A DNA stretch of 64,000 bases from Rotaria sp. Silwood1 (Eukaryota; Rotifera; Eurotatoria; Philodinida; Philodinidae). Below are positions 1 to 10,264 of this stretch, piece after piece. Where the stretch lies: contig CAJNOP010000009.1 of NCBI GenBank assembly GCA_905250075.1, forward strand, positions 350,138 through 414,137. Direction: 5' to 3'. A program made the translations under genes and the position numbers. The notes under the pieces are model-generated. The model worked only from the letters and a program-made list of their open reading frames with translations. It searched no databases and was not told where the DNA came from. Each line of letters opens with the position of its first letter. Position 1 is the first letter of the stretch.

Positions 1-12
1 TTCTGTTTGCAG

Positions 13-1103
13 ATGACAACAGTGAACATGAATGCTTATAATACAACACCTAGTTATATGACTCCTGGTCATCCTCAACATATTAGTTATGGTCAACCAC
101 CACCCACTTCTGAAAGTCGTATTGATAAAGCCTATGTTACATCAATTCGTGGCATTCTCAAATTTGCTTGTTTGGTAAATGAATTCAATAGAGAATAGAT
201 TTTCTTTTTCGATATAACTTAACAACAGAAATCTAATCCAACAGGTCAAATATGTAGACAAATAATTGGTCTGTTTATTTATTGAGTATAATCCTACTAC
301 TTGCATGTCGTATCAAATAATATTATACATAGTTACTTAAAATAATAATAATAATACTAGATATGTTAATTATAATTTATTTTCTAGTTATTTAGTTTTA
401 TTGCATTTATTTGTGTGACATCAACATCACAATGTAATGGTAACCATGCATTTTTGGCTTCTGTTACATGGCTTGTTATTATAATGCAAGTTATAATTAT
501 TATTGTTTTTCTTTTTCGACTTAAAACAAGATTTACTGGTATTGATTTTGAATTGTTGGTAAGCAAAAAGAAAAAAAAAGGAATATTGATTGATTATTTG
601 ACACGTCGATAGTTAAATATAACGAACAACATTATGATGATCGTATTGTTTACAAACACATGAAACATTATCATTTTGAGTCAATAGAAAAACAATAACT
701 TCCGTGTTGACATTTATTTCTTTTTTGAGGATTGTTATATAGTGATTATATCATTTTTATTTGTAGGATTTTTTTGCAACAACTCATGATGCACTTTATC
801 TTTTGGTAAAGATTTGATTTCTTTTCTTTTTTGTGTATAAATAAAAGATTGAGTCGATATTTTATTGAATATTAGATTGCATCAAGTGTAACTATTCATT
901 ATTGTCGAATTCCAGGTCAAGTTGCTGGTGGAGTAAGTATTCTAACATAATAATTTTCGTGTTTTTTTAAATTTTACACTTTGTTTTAAACTTAGGTTAT
1001 GGGAATTTTTGCATTTATATTTTTGGCTGCTGATGCTGTGACTATTTTCTTGGCTCGTCGAGATGAACCAGCGCCTAATATAAATAACAATGATATTCGA
1101 TAA
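13..1103 (+). CDS. MARVEL-domain four-pass membrane protein (CMTM/plasmolipin-like), 5 exons
   Basis: Spliced model, all introns GT-AG and in frame: exons 13-174, 388-558, 767-805, 876-932 and 996-1103, giving 178 aa with a TAA stop. A Pro/Tyr-rich N-terminal tail of about 40 residues precedes four hydrophobic segments: one crosses the exon 1/2 join, one is the Val/Ile-rich LVIIMQVIIIIVFLF, one lies in exons 3-4, and the last is GIFAFIFLAADAVTIFLA in exon 5. This is the size and topology of MARVEL proteins (chemokine-like factor MARVEL family, plasmolipin, MAL), which work in vesicle traffic and membrane apposition. The match is by topology and the typical last-helix motif, so the subfamily is not assigned. 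A strong splice acceptor (TTTCTGTTTGCAG) directly abuts the ATG, so any 5' UTR exon or trans-spliced leader lies outside the window. Confidence 0.8.
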
Positions 1104-3007
1104 TCGATCAACAAAACATTACGTTCATGTACTAGATATTCCATGAAATGCAAATTCTAAAAGCGATCGATTTCTGTTATTTTGTTTCAGAATGGAGAGT
1201 GTTATTTGACAATTTTAGACATCGCCTAAAGTTCAAATTGTTATATAGAATTGTACTTTTCTTATCAAAGAGATGACTGAATCTCTTGTTTTTTTTTTTT
1301 TGTTGCTTTTTATTGGTATTGATAGAGCTACTTTTATTTCTTTGTCTTCTTTCCTTTAACAAATACATGAATGAATGATCTGTACTTCAAAAAAATTAGA
1401 AAGTTTTAAAAGTGAAATGAATGATAAGAAATTGGTTTTGTGTATCATATTCTACTTAATAAACAATTCTTATATAGTTGTCTATTTTGTTGATAGAGAT
1501 AAGTACTTATATACAAAACATGTTGCACTGTTGACCCATGTCGCACATTTGTTCACATTACTGTCAGGTAGTCACTGATATAGAGAATGTTATACTCGAT
1601 GGTTTATCAGCGACTTTAAGCTGACGATTTATGCTTGTTTGAATAGTATTTTTGAGACTGTAGTTAATCTTTATATTTGAATATTACAGTGAATCTGTTA
1701 AAGATTAGTGCGGGTTGATTGTTATTTTTTCTATTTTCTAATTGTATATAATATGGTTGGCTGTTATGTTCAACAAAGTTCATGTGGAAGGTAAGTATGC
1801 ATATTAATCATACTCGTTTACCTGCATATATTCTTACAGAACGCATATATTATACGGGAGACATTTATAACCTTTGTATAGTTATGAGCAACTTTTTTTT
1901 GTTCTTTGTCAAAAAAAAAGTCAGATCGTGAAATTCAATCGTTTTTCATACAAAATACAACTAAGATCACGCTTTGACATATGATTGCAGAATAGGGATG
2001 TGCAAAATGGTCCCGGTAAAACATTTCTCAAGTACGAAACTAAATATTTGCATGTTTTGTTGTTACGTTCTGATTAAGAATCATTTTGATTTACAACTTA
2101 GACGAAAGTTCTTTAGTGGTATCGACTCTAACTCCATTTCTTTATACTTGAAAAATAAACTTCGATACTTGCTAAAATAGAAATCTAATTAATAAAGAAA
2201 CGATCGTACTATTAACGAGTCGAAATCTTCAGTTACATTTTTTATGCATTTGAAATATTATATACATTATAAAAAAGGTTGCGTGATTGTAGAAACTAAA
2301 CTGAGCTCACAGAATCCGAGGCTCAGACGCAAACAAAAAGAGTGACTTTATAGATTTCTATTGCAAAGATGTGATGCATAGTTTTTTCAATTGATTCGAT
2401 TACATAAACTGAAACAATTCTGTTTGCATCGAAATCTTTTTTCTATTAATAAACAAAAGCGATTATATAATTTTTCAGGAAAGTTTATTCTATGAATTAT
2501 GAGCAATGCTCGATTAAGTGATGTTATGGAACATTTTAATCGACCATGTTGTACTGATGGACTGGCCTAATAGACATCGATGACGATGATGTCATGTCGA
2601 ATAACATTAATACTCATTATTTATGATGATAAAAAGAACTACAATATTTCAAATCGCATAAAAAATAATTAATAATATAGGGCAATGTCAACTTGATTAG
2701 TCATGTTGATGAAGTATGGTAGAATGATTAAGTTTTAATATATGATGAAAATAGAAAGAAATTAAAATCGCTTGATAGATTGATCCGTACAATATTAGAA
2801 AAACCCTTCCAGTAGGACAATATCAGCGATAGGATGAAAAAGGAAAATCAGATTGGATTTAGCACCTCGTATTATGTCACAATGAACATTTGTTGATTTA
2901 TTATCCACACAATAGGGGTATAAACCGTCCTTTTGGAACAAAATACATAGACAGCTTAAAAAAGGAAAGAAGTATTCGAGAAGCGTAGCACCATTTCGGA
3001 AAAAACG
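1104..3007. other. AT-rich intergenic stretch, no gene seen
   Basis: Downstream flank of the MARVEL gene. Only short, low-quality open frames occur (for example 1375-1578 and 1974-2180). I see no protein-like composition, no clear repeat and no RNA gene. Confidence 0.5.
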
Positions 3008-3525
3008 TGTGGGTTGTGGGTGTTAGTGTTCTATTTATCTACACCTACATCCTTACTAGAAATTGTGTCAAGTTTTCCATTGGAACAATCTACTACTTGA
3101 ATATTTATGCGACTAATTGAAAATTATGGACGACTCTAATTTATGAGTGAATTTTTTTTTCTTAGATAATCGACCTGAAGAGCTTTCGTGCACAAAAACA
3201 TTGTAACCATTCTCATCGGAGAGATAACTGTGTTTTGTGATAAATTGCATTACGAGCACGAAAAGTCTAAAGTGACTTATGCTCATAAAATTTTTCTTCT
3301 TTATTTGTGCCTATTGCACTGAGTTTTCTCCAAGCAGAAAGTATATAAAGAAAAATCAAAATCCTGAATTTTAATCTGAATATGTGCTCAAAAAAAGGTT
3401 TCATGCTTCTTCTTATATATCCAAAGCTTTGATTAAAATCGATTAACCTCTTATGAATTATAAAATTAGTAAGAATTTGGGGTGTGGGGTATAGATGAAT
3501 AGAACACTAACACTCCACACCCATA
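3008..3525. repeat. Pair of inverted telomere-like fold-back units
   Basis: At 3008-3055 a G-rich arm (GTGTGGGTTGTGGGTG) leads through TTAGTGTTCTATTTATC into a C-rich arm (TACACCTACATCC). At 3478-3525 the same unit appears reverse-complemented: GGGGTGTGGGG, then ATGAATAGAACACTAAC, then CTCCACACCC. The shared spacer in opposite orientation shows the two are copies of one unit. The roughly 420 bp between them hold no recognisable gene. Confidence 0.6.
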
Positions 3526-3689
3526 ACTACTCCATTATCATCTGATGTTTAACTTCGTCGAAGTTAACACTGCATTTCTTCAATAATTTTCATCCAAGAA
3601 CATTTAATATTTTATTGCTATTTAATTTTCGACAGAAAATCGATTGCTGAAAAGCAAAAGTTAAGACTAGTAGATTGCGCTTGTCTTTT

Positions 3690-4440
3690 CGTTGCAAGAT
3701 AGATTGATTGATTTCTCAATTGAATTTGCCTCTGTGGTCTGTGACTTGGTTCTCTCGTAGGTCGAGCGTGGTCAGTGTCTGTTTGAAAAACAGAGATGGT
3801 CAAACAACAAAAATTAGTAGAGAGTGCTGTTTACCTTGCTGCTTGCGAGGGCATTGGTGAGATGTTGTATACCTAGGACGCCGATCTGATTTCTAGAAAG
3901 GCCAAGTGTAGTCAGTGTCTGTTTTAATAAATAGAGATGATCAAGAGAATGATGAGCAGTCAATGGTGTTCACCGTGTTGTTTATGAGAGCTATGGCGAG
4001 ATGTTTCGCTCCTTGGTCCCCGATTTGCTTCCAACGCAGATCCAGTGTGGTGAGTGTCTGTTTGAAAAATAGAAATGGTCAAGAGAAGGATCAATACAAA
4101 ACGACGTTTACTGTGTTGTTTGCTAGAACAGTGGCCAGATGTGGTGTCCCTCGGTCTCCGACTTCTTGATTTCGTAGTTTCAGTGTGGTAAGTGTCTATT
4201 AAGAAGGTATGTGAACGTCAACATGATTTTTACTCGAATAACGGGAATAATCGTTGGACACACTTTATCGTCTCTTCTACAAAAACCTGCAATTACAACA
4301 TTACACAAAGAACTTTTATTGCCTTCCAAGTTTAATATTCTGAGAGTCTATGTAAAAAACGCAAATTGGTTAAGAAAGTGCTGTTTAAACATTTGGTGTT
4401 CACCGTTTTGTTGGCGAAAGCAATGACGAGATGTTAAGAA
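3690..4440 (-). pseudogene. Decayed leucine-rich-repeat gene, one 28-aa repeat per exon
   Basis: On the minus strand three 84-nt exons are intact in frame: 4195-4112, 3974-4057 (read 4057 to 3974) and 3918-3835. Each begins ACACTNAC after a CAG or TAG acceptor, encodes one ribonuclease-inhibitor-type LRR of 28 residues (pattern TLTTLxLxxNQIGxxG...ALANNT), and ends at a GT donor. The introns between them are 54-56 nt. A fourth exon (from 3778 down) keeps TLTTLDLRENQV and then hits an in-frame stop. Upstream, 4404-4440 keeps only the end of a further repeat (HLVIAFANKT). The exon-plus-intron unit of about 140 bp is therefore tandemly duplicated. Such LRR arrays are found in NLR-type and related proteins; here no start, terminal exon or partner domain is visible, so it is a relic or a fragment. 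Confidence 0.7.
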
Positions 4441-5439
4441 GATACTTGCTATAGAAATCAGTACATGCTTGATCATACTTTTCTCCACTCGACTCTATCG
4501 AAAACGAGATCAAAGAGTCGGTACTCAAACTTTGTAAAAAACGTTCCAAATCCTTATTTAGTGTTCAATTGATCCTAAACGAACGAAGTCGAGTAAATTT
4601 TTGACTATTGAATAATGAAAAAAATTAGTTGGTTCCATGGGTTAGCCAATAATAGTTGGTGATAGTAAGTGAAATTATGCTTTCTGGCTGAATAGTATAG
4701 GAAACCGATTTCATGGTATTCACTGATTCGGCATTGAGCATAAGTTCGAATCAATCGTAAGTGTTAATAATAGCATAGAGTGTTCTGCAGGCACGACGAA
4801 CATGAACGAGCATCGTTTGGACATCACAATAGTCAAATATTTGATGAATCAATTCGGGAGGTAGCGTTGTGAGAGACGAGTTTTCCATCCTAATGTCGTC
4901 CAAAGTTGATAACTTTGGTTGTGTAATATGCTATAAACACAAAAGGAACTTTAATCATGATTTCTGTCTGACTCCGCAGATATATAGAAGTTCAGTCGTA
5001 TAAAAAATGATTAATAACATTGGTATAAGAGACTCTCACTAAAGGATTTCAACCATCTTCCGATGAAATACTTCCACTGCATCAATCAATATTGCGCATA
5101 CCAATATTTCTATTATCTAGGTGTAATATAGTGAAAAAACTTGGGTTTGAGAATGAAGGTAGTACCCACACAGTTCTAATAATGGAAAAATGGTATTAAA
5201 ATGGATCTGAAAAAAAAAATGACCCGAAAGATACATGTCTAAAGATGCTGAATAAGATCTTTATTCTTAAAAAGTATGTCATTTGTTCAGTAAATAAATT
5301 GAACAACGAATGATAATTTAAGGAGGTTTATAAATTCTGTGACCTTAATTCAGATTCAGAAATAAAACGATAAACTAAAAGACTTGTTAGCGCAGTTCAT
5401 TTTGCGAATGAAATATGGAATTCGAATAAATTCCTTATG
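4441..5439. other. Intergenic stretch, no gene seen
   Basis: No coding-like frame or structured repeat could be supported here. It may include decayed upstream parts of the LRR array, but I could not recognise further repeats. Confidence 0.4.
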
Positions 5440-5586
5440 GTGGGTGTGGGTGTGGATCTTCTTTTCTTCTCTATAGCCATCCACACCTCACACCCACGCC
5501 CACACCAACACCCACACCCACACCCACCCACACCCACACTGACACCCATACCCACACCGACACCGACACCCCACCCACACTCCCCC
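5440..5586. repeat. Telomere-like CACCCA tract
   Basis: A short G-rich arm (GGTGGGTGTGGGTGTGG) at about 5440-5456, a pyrimidine-rich spacer, then about 120 bp of degenerate CACACCCACACCGACACC repeats. The polarity is G-rich then C-rich, as in the other tracts of the region. Confidence 0.75.
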
Positions 5587-5593
5587 TCTTCCC

Positions 5594-5730
5594 ACAGACC
5601 GTGACAGACATCTTAATTAATTAATTAATTAATTAGTATTTAATTAGCTAACTAGCCGTGACAGACAGGGTCTGGATCGATCACAGACTGTGACAGACAG
5701 GCTTTGGGCCCATCACAGACCGTGACAGAG
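5594..5730. repeat. CACAGACCGTGACAGACA direct repeats with a TTAA microsatellite
   Basis: The motif (CACAGAC)CGTGACAGACA occurs near 5595, 5657, 5683 and 5713, with small changes. A (TTAA)n run occupies about 5612-5634 between the first two copies. No coding potential. Confidence 0.6.
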
Positions 5731-6220
5731 AAAGTGTAGTTCTAAAGCATTAGATAAACGGTTAGATACAAATGTATTGTAAAGAAATGGAACAAAACGA
5801 TTTCCATTTAATTAGTAACAACAGATTCATCGTGTTTCACATTTTTAATCCCGCAAGGGATTGCGCTAACAGCTTTTATTAGAACCGAAACAAGAGTGAC
5901 AAAAAAGTGAGTCTTAATCATACAACTAGATTTATTTGCCGTTGTCAAGTTAGGATCATAGTTGAAAGATAGAGACACGAATTGGTAAAAATTGAAAGCA
6001 TGAAGCAACTACTCTCTTTAGTTAAAATCCATAAAAATCTTTTCCAAGATCAAATTTAACTGATAACCCAGCATAGAAAAAAAGAAAGCTGTCCTCTTAT
6101 TGCTGATAGTAATTCAAAACAGATAGGATTCATATATATATATCGAACTATATAGTTTTAATTTTTTTTGTTCTGCAAGGTTCACAGTTAATTTTTATTT
6201 TTTAGGCAATCACACTCCTA

Positions 6221-6833
6221 ACGAGGGAACGTTCCCAAGTGATTAAAAGCTTTTGAGCTCATATGTTGCCCATTAGGTAGGGAACCACTAGATTAGAGAA
6301 ACCTCCAAACGATTCGTGCCCATATTGAGATTTGACAGAGATATCGAGTTTTTAGTGGATTTTTCCTGCTGGACCCTAGTTCTACAGCAAAATCATATTT
6401 TCGAATTTCGATCTGAAACTTTGCCCAAATGAAGGCCTCCATCAGAGTAGCTTGCGTAAAAAATTTCTGGATTTTTGGACATTGCATCTCCAAGGTATCA
6501 ATCTTTCAAAGTATCCATGTTATATATAGAAAAGTGCCTATATTTTCAAAAATTGATACCTTGGAGATGCAATGTCCAAAAATTCTGAAATTTTTTACAC
6601 AAGCTACTCTGATGGAGGCCTTCATTTGGGCAAAGTTTCAGGTCGAAATTCGAAAATATGATTTTGCTGTAGAACTAGGGTCCAGCAGGAAAAATCCACT
6701 AAAAATTCGATATCTCTGTCAAATCTCAATATGGGCACGAATCCTTTGGAGGTTTCTCTAATCTAGTGGTTCCCTACCTAATGGGCAACATATGAGCTCA
6801 AAAGCTTTTAATCACTTGGGAACGTTCCCTCGT
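6221..6833. mobile_element. 613-bp near-perfect palindrome (fold-back element)
   Basis: The left arm 6221-6519 and right arm 6548-6833 are almost exact reverse complements, with a loop of about 28 bp. The outer ends read ACGAGGGAACGTTCCC; the ends themselves contain the palindrome GGGAACGTTCCC. The open frames here (6293-6493 and 6429-6761) are antisense images of each other and not a gene. Flanks (CACTCCTA on the left, AAGCATAC on the right) give no convincing target-site duplication, so the transposon class is not assigned. Confidence 0.75.
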
Positions 6834-7106
6834 AAGCATACAATTTCTTTACTAGATAAGTCACTGTGGTCAAAAAGTACTTATTTTGTAGTGCATGTTT
6901 GGCAATCTGTTTTCTGTATAAGAATAAATTTACAACCATGAGTCTCATAACATAGAAGTTCATTATACAAATCGAATCAGAACTTCTGAGCTGTTGCCAT
7001 TCTAGGTAAAATACAATTATTAGGATTGAATTATGATGATTAATTGAACAGATATTGTATTGAAACATGGAAATTCGACAAACAAAATTTTTTTCTTCTT
7101 TATTTT

Positions 7107-7660
7107 TCATTTGGTATCCGTACGATCTCGCTTAGTGACTACTGTCCATTGAGAAATAGCATGTGCTTTGTCTTGTTTTTCTTTGAATAACTCGAGAATG
7201 CAAACAGCTGGATACTTGTGGTTTTCACTAATTGAAATGGAATGTATGGAGACGTCTGTTTCTCTAATATTATGTAAGACGAAATCATCTATCATTCATA
7301 TGAAAATTTTGATAAAAAGGAAGAAATCTTGATTAAGAAAATTAAAAGAATTTCATAGTTTTCGTGCGTGTAAATAAATGATTTATTTGTTGTAGGATGT
7401 AGAAGATAATTATGCAAACTATATTTACAATTATAGAATCGAAGTTTCTCTATTTCGATCACATGTTAAAACCAAAATTTTATTGGAATCACAGATCATG
7501 TTCATGCATTTTTTGCCATGTTTTGCAGAAATGACTGATTTTCAAACGATTTTGTCTTACACAATATTAGAAAAAGACGTCCTTATATCTCCTTCAATTG
7601 GTGAAAACTGCAGGCCTCGAGCTATTTGCGTTCTCAATGTATTCAAAACAATTGTAAAGC
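7107..7660. repeat. Two diverged inverted copies of a coding-like fragment
   Basis: The minus strand at about 7290-7170 encodes DDFVLHNIRETDVSI...ISENHKYPAVCILELFKEK. The plus strand at about 7525-7655 encodes TDFQTILSYTILEKDVLI...IGENCRPRAICVLNVFKT. Their DNA also aligns (GTCTTACATAATATTAGA against GTCTTACACAATATTAGA). They are diverged inverted repeats of one ancestral sequence, possibly a gene fragment. I do not recognise the family. Confidence 0.5.
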
Positions 7661-7699
7661 ATATTATATTTCTAAATACACAATACTTATTATTTGAAG

Positions 7700-8080
7700 G
7701 CAGTATGGGGTGTGGTTGTAGGTGTAGATGGACAGGTGGCTGTCGATGAAGGGAAGTTCGACACTCACATCCATCCTTTATGACTTTAAACTTTAAAAGC
7801 CTTCACTGAACTTCATAAGGCTGCATACGACTTATAAAACTAAGTGGTGGATTAAGGCCTTTTGTGATGTGAAGCAATTTAGTAGAGTCTAGAGAAGATC
7901 ATGATCATAAAACGTAGTATCCGTTTGTTTTTGAGCCTCTTCTGCTAGGAACAACGAATTTTTTTTTTGTATTATGACTTATGAGTGGTCGCTTCCTGTG
8001 AACCAACCCTTAGTCAGACTTCAAGACGGTGTTGATAAGAATGGAGTGTGAGTGTATAAACTAGAGAACACTCACACAAT
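7700..8080. repeat. Two short degenerate telomere-like fold-backs
   Basis: At 7706-7775 a G-rich arm (GGGGTGTGGTTGTAGGTG) is followed by ACACTCACATCCATCC. At 8043-8078 GGAGTGTGAGTGTATAAA is followed by GAGAACACTCACAC. Both keep the G-rich then C-rich order. The DNA between has no supported gene. Confidence 0.5.
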
Positions 8081-8274
8081 CTATTTAATCTTAGTCATCA
8101 TCGAATCAGTAACAATACGATAATAATTTTTTCTAGATGCAAAGCAAATAGTCTCGTTTATTGGGAGTCTATGGGCTTTTTTATTTCAAACTGAATTCTA
8201 AAATCAAAAAAGCCACACCAATTTCTTCTGAATCAAACTTTTCTCGCTTGATACTACGTAGTCTCACTAAAAAC

Positions 8275-8475
8275 CCTTAGTCCCCCCTAGTCCTGCAAAG
8301 TCCCCCTTAGTCCCCCCCACAAAAAGCTTAGTCCCCGCTTAGTCCCCTGTGCAGGGGGCTAAAGCCTATAGTACACAAAACCACAAGCACACCCTCACCC
8401 TCACTCGCGCGCCCACACCCGCACCATGGGTGTGGGTGTGTGTGTGGGTCCCAGACCGACACCCACACCCTCAGT
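8275..8475. repeat. TTAGTCCCC cluster joined to a C-rich telomere-like tract
   Basis: At 8275-8365 the word TTAGTCCCC or AGTCCCCC recurs about six times, ending in a small stem (CTTAGTCCCCTGTGCAGGGG). It is followed at 8381-8475 by CACCCTCACCC, GGTGTGGGTGTG and CCGACACCCACACC. This is low-complexity, GC-richer DNA in an AT-rich region. Confidence 0.55.
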
Positions 8476-8614
8476 CACCCCCTCCCCTCACTCGTAGACT
8501 CACGTTTCAGTTTGAAATCAAGTATTATTTTTATTTGATAAATTCAGACTGAAATTAAATAGCCCATTGTATGTTTATTGGTGGATGTCATTGGTAGAAA
8601 CAAGTCCCATAAAT

Positions 8615-8932
8615 TTATTTTTTCTTGCCAAGATTCAGATTCAAGTTCGAGAAATCAAAAACAAGATTGGACCAATCAATTTCTGGAAAGATAATACCAG
8701 TAAAATTAAAGTTGAACGATGGTATATATTCAAATGAACATTGTGTACATCGAAATGGACAGCCGCATGGATCATCCGGTGTTAATGTCGAACCACATAT
8801 GCAGATGGATATATCGTTGAGACAAATCTGATGCTCGCATGATATTTCGTTCGTTTCACGACGAGTCGGAATAGCACTAATAACAAATACGAGTGCGGTG
8901 GCAACGACGACTGTAACAAGTAGATTTTTCAT
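8615..8932 (-). CDS. Small secreted cysteine-rich protein (105 aa), function unknown
   Basis: A single open frame from an ATG at 8932 to a TAA at 8615. The N-terminus is a good signal peptide (KK-less MKNLLVTVVVATALVFVISA, cleavage likely near Ala20). A compact cysteine cluster follows at about residues 32-66, with CxxxxC, CxCG, PCGCPxxCxxC spacing and eight cysteines. An aromatic, Asn-rich tail (NFNFTG, FDFSNLNLNLG) ends in three lysines. The CPxxCxxC spacing recalls small extracellular disulphide modules, but I cannot name a family. It stands alone between telomere-like tracts at 8.4 and 9.2 kb. Signal peptide plus ordered cysteines make it more than a chance frame; no intron is needed. Confidence 0.65.
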   Translation of the reverse strand: MKNLLVTVVVATALVFVISAIPTRRETNEISCEHQICLNDISICICGSTLTPDDPCGCPFRCTQCSFEYIPSFNFNFTGIIFPEIDWSNLVFDFSNLNLNLGKKK

Positions 8933-9243
8933 GATAAAACGAAAAGAGTGAATATAATTGAATGATGAATGAATCGTTCGATTTGGATGTGACAGCTGTT
9001 AGTTTTCTCACATACAAAATAGGATCAAGATTAACGAAATACTGATGCGAATGAGATATATTACACAAACTCAAGTAAAAAAGCCCGAAAAAAAATCGAC
9101 AGAATAGTTTAAAGCATCACCTACTAAAGATTGCTTGCTTACAGAAGGAATCAAGTATCATTCAGCTCACCGAGCATGTGCTCTTTTCATCATTAAATTA
9201 CCACAAAAGTAACAAAAGTCAAAGGCAAGGGAACGTAATACGA

Positions 9244-9514
9244 GGGTGTGGGTATGGGGTGTGGGTGGGTGTGTGGGTGTGGGTGGGTGGGTGTGTGGGT
9301 GTGGGTGGGTGTGTGGGTGTGGGTGGGTGGGTGGGTGGGAGTGGGTGGATGTGAGTGTGGCTGTGGCTGTGGGTGTGGCTGTGGCTGTGGGTGTGGTCTT
9401 GTCTTCACTCACTCCCATACCCACACCCACACACAGATCCCACCCCCCACACCCCGCACACCCACACACACTCACATCCCATACCCACCCACACCCCGCC
9501 CACGCCCACACCCC
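9244..9514. repeat. Inverted telomere-like array, G-rich arm then C-rich arm
   Basis: Positions 9244-9395 are GTGGGTGTGGGTGG variants, ending in CTGTGG and GTGTGG words. After a short junction (TCTTGTCTTCACTCACTC, about 9396-9414), 9415-9514 are CCCACACC variants. This is the head-to-head order expected of a telomere-telomere joint, or of a fold-back element built from the same repeat. The Trp-Val-Gly and His-Thr-Pro frames in it are by-products of the repeat. Confidence 0.85.
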
Positions 9515-9756
9515 GAGTCAGACAAACAATATTTTGTCAGAAAGTAAGAAATCTCAATAGACACTGGGAGAAAATACTTGGTTTTTTCCCTCGGAAATCG
9601 AGATATAAAAAGTTAATAGGACTGAATTATCTTTACTGACACAACACAATCGAATAGCATGGGAACAGCAAATGCTGGCCAAGTATCACAGTATCGACAG
9701 CGTTTACAAGATATTAGTGGTAGAGTCTGGGCCATTTATGAACAAATTCGAGAAGT

Positions 9757-9953
9757 TGGTGTGGGTGTGTGGGTGCGGGTGTGTGGGTGTGGGTGTGAGT
9801 GGGATGTTGGTGTGGGTGTGTGGGTGTGTGTGTGGGTGATGAATGGAAGAACAACCACGCATACCCACACCCGCACTCACACTCACACCCAACCCCGACA
9901 CCCATAGCCACCCGCACACACCTACCCACACCCACACACCCACCCACACCCTT
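9757..9953. repeat. Telomere-like fold-back unit 1 with a 25-bp spacer
   Basis: G-rich arm 9757-9837, spacer 9838-9862 (GATGAATGGAAGAACAACCA then CGCAT), C-rich arm 9863-9953. The spacer reappears reverse-complemented in the next unit. Confidence 0.85.
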
Positions 9954-10135
9954 CTTCAAACATAATACAAAACTATTCAGTGCACGCTGAGTATAGAATA
10001 AGTAATATCAAATTTTGGTTAGATCGATTTATCGTAAATTCACTGATTACTGTTATTTTCATCGAATTCGTTGTACTCCATAGATTTTCTATCAATAAAA
10101 AAAACAGAAGTCTTTGTCGTGAACAGAATTCTGCA

Positions 10136-10264
10136 GGGTGTGTGTGGGTGTGGGGTGTGGATAGGTGTGGGTGTGGGGTGTGGGTGTGGGGTGTGGGTGT
10201 GGGTGTGGGTGTGGGTATGCACGGCTGTTCTTCCATTCATCACCCACACCCACACCCACCCACA
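10136..10264. repeat. Telomere-like fold-back unit 2, spacer inverted relative to unit 1
   Basis: G-rich arm 10136-10216, spacer 10217-10241 (ATGCACGGCTGTTCTTCCAT then TCATC), short C-rich arm 10242-10264. The spacer is the reverse complement of the one at 9838-9862 with about three mismatches in 25. The 182 bp between the two units (9954-10135) hold no recognisable gene. Confidence 0.85.

Noticed and set aside
6293..6761. Two similar open frames on opposite strands
   Set aside because: They are the two arms of the palindrome 6221-6833 read in opposite directions.
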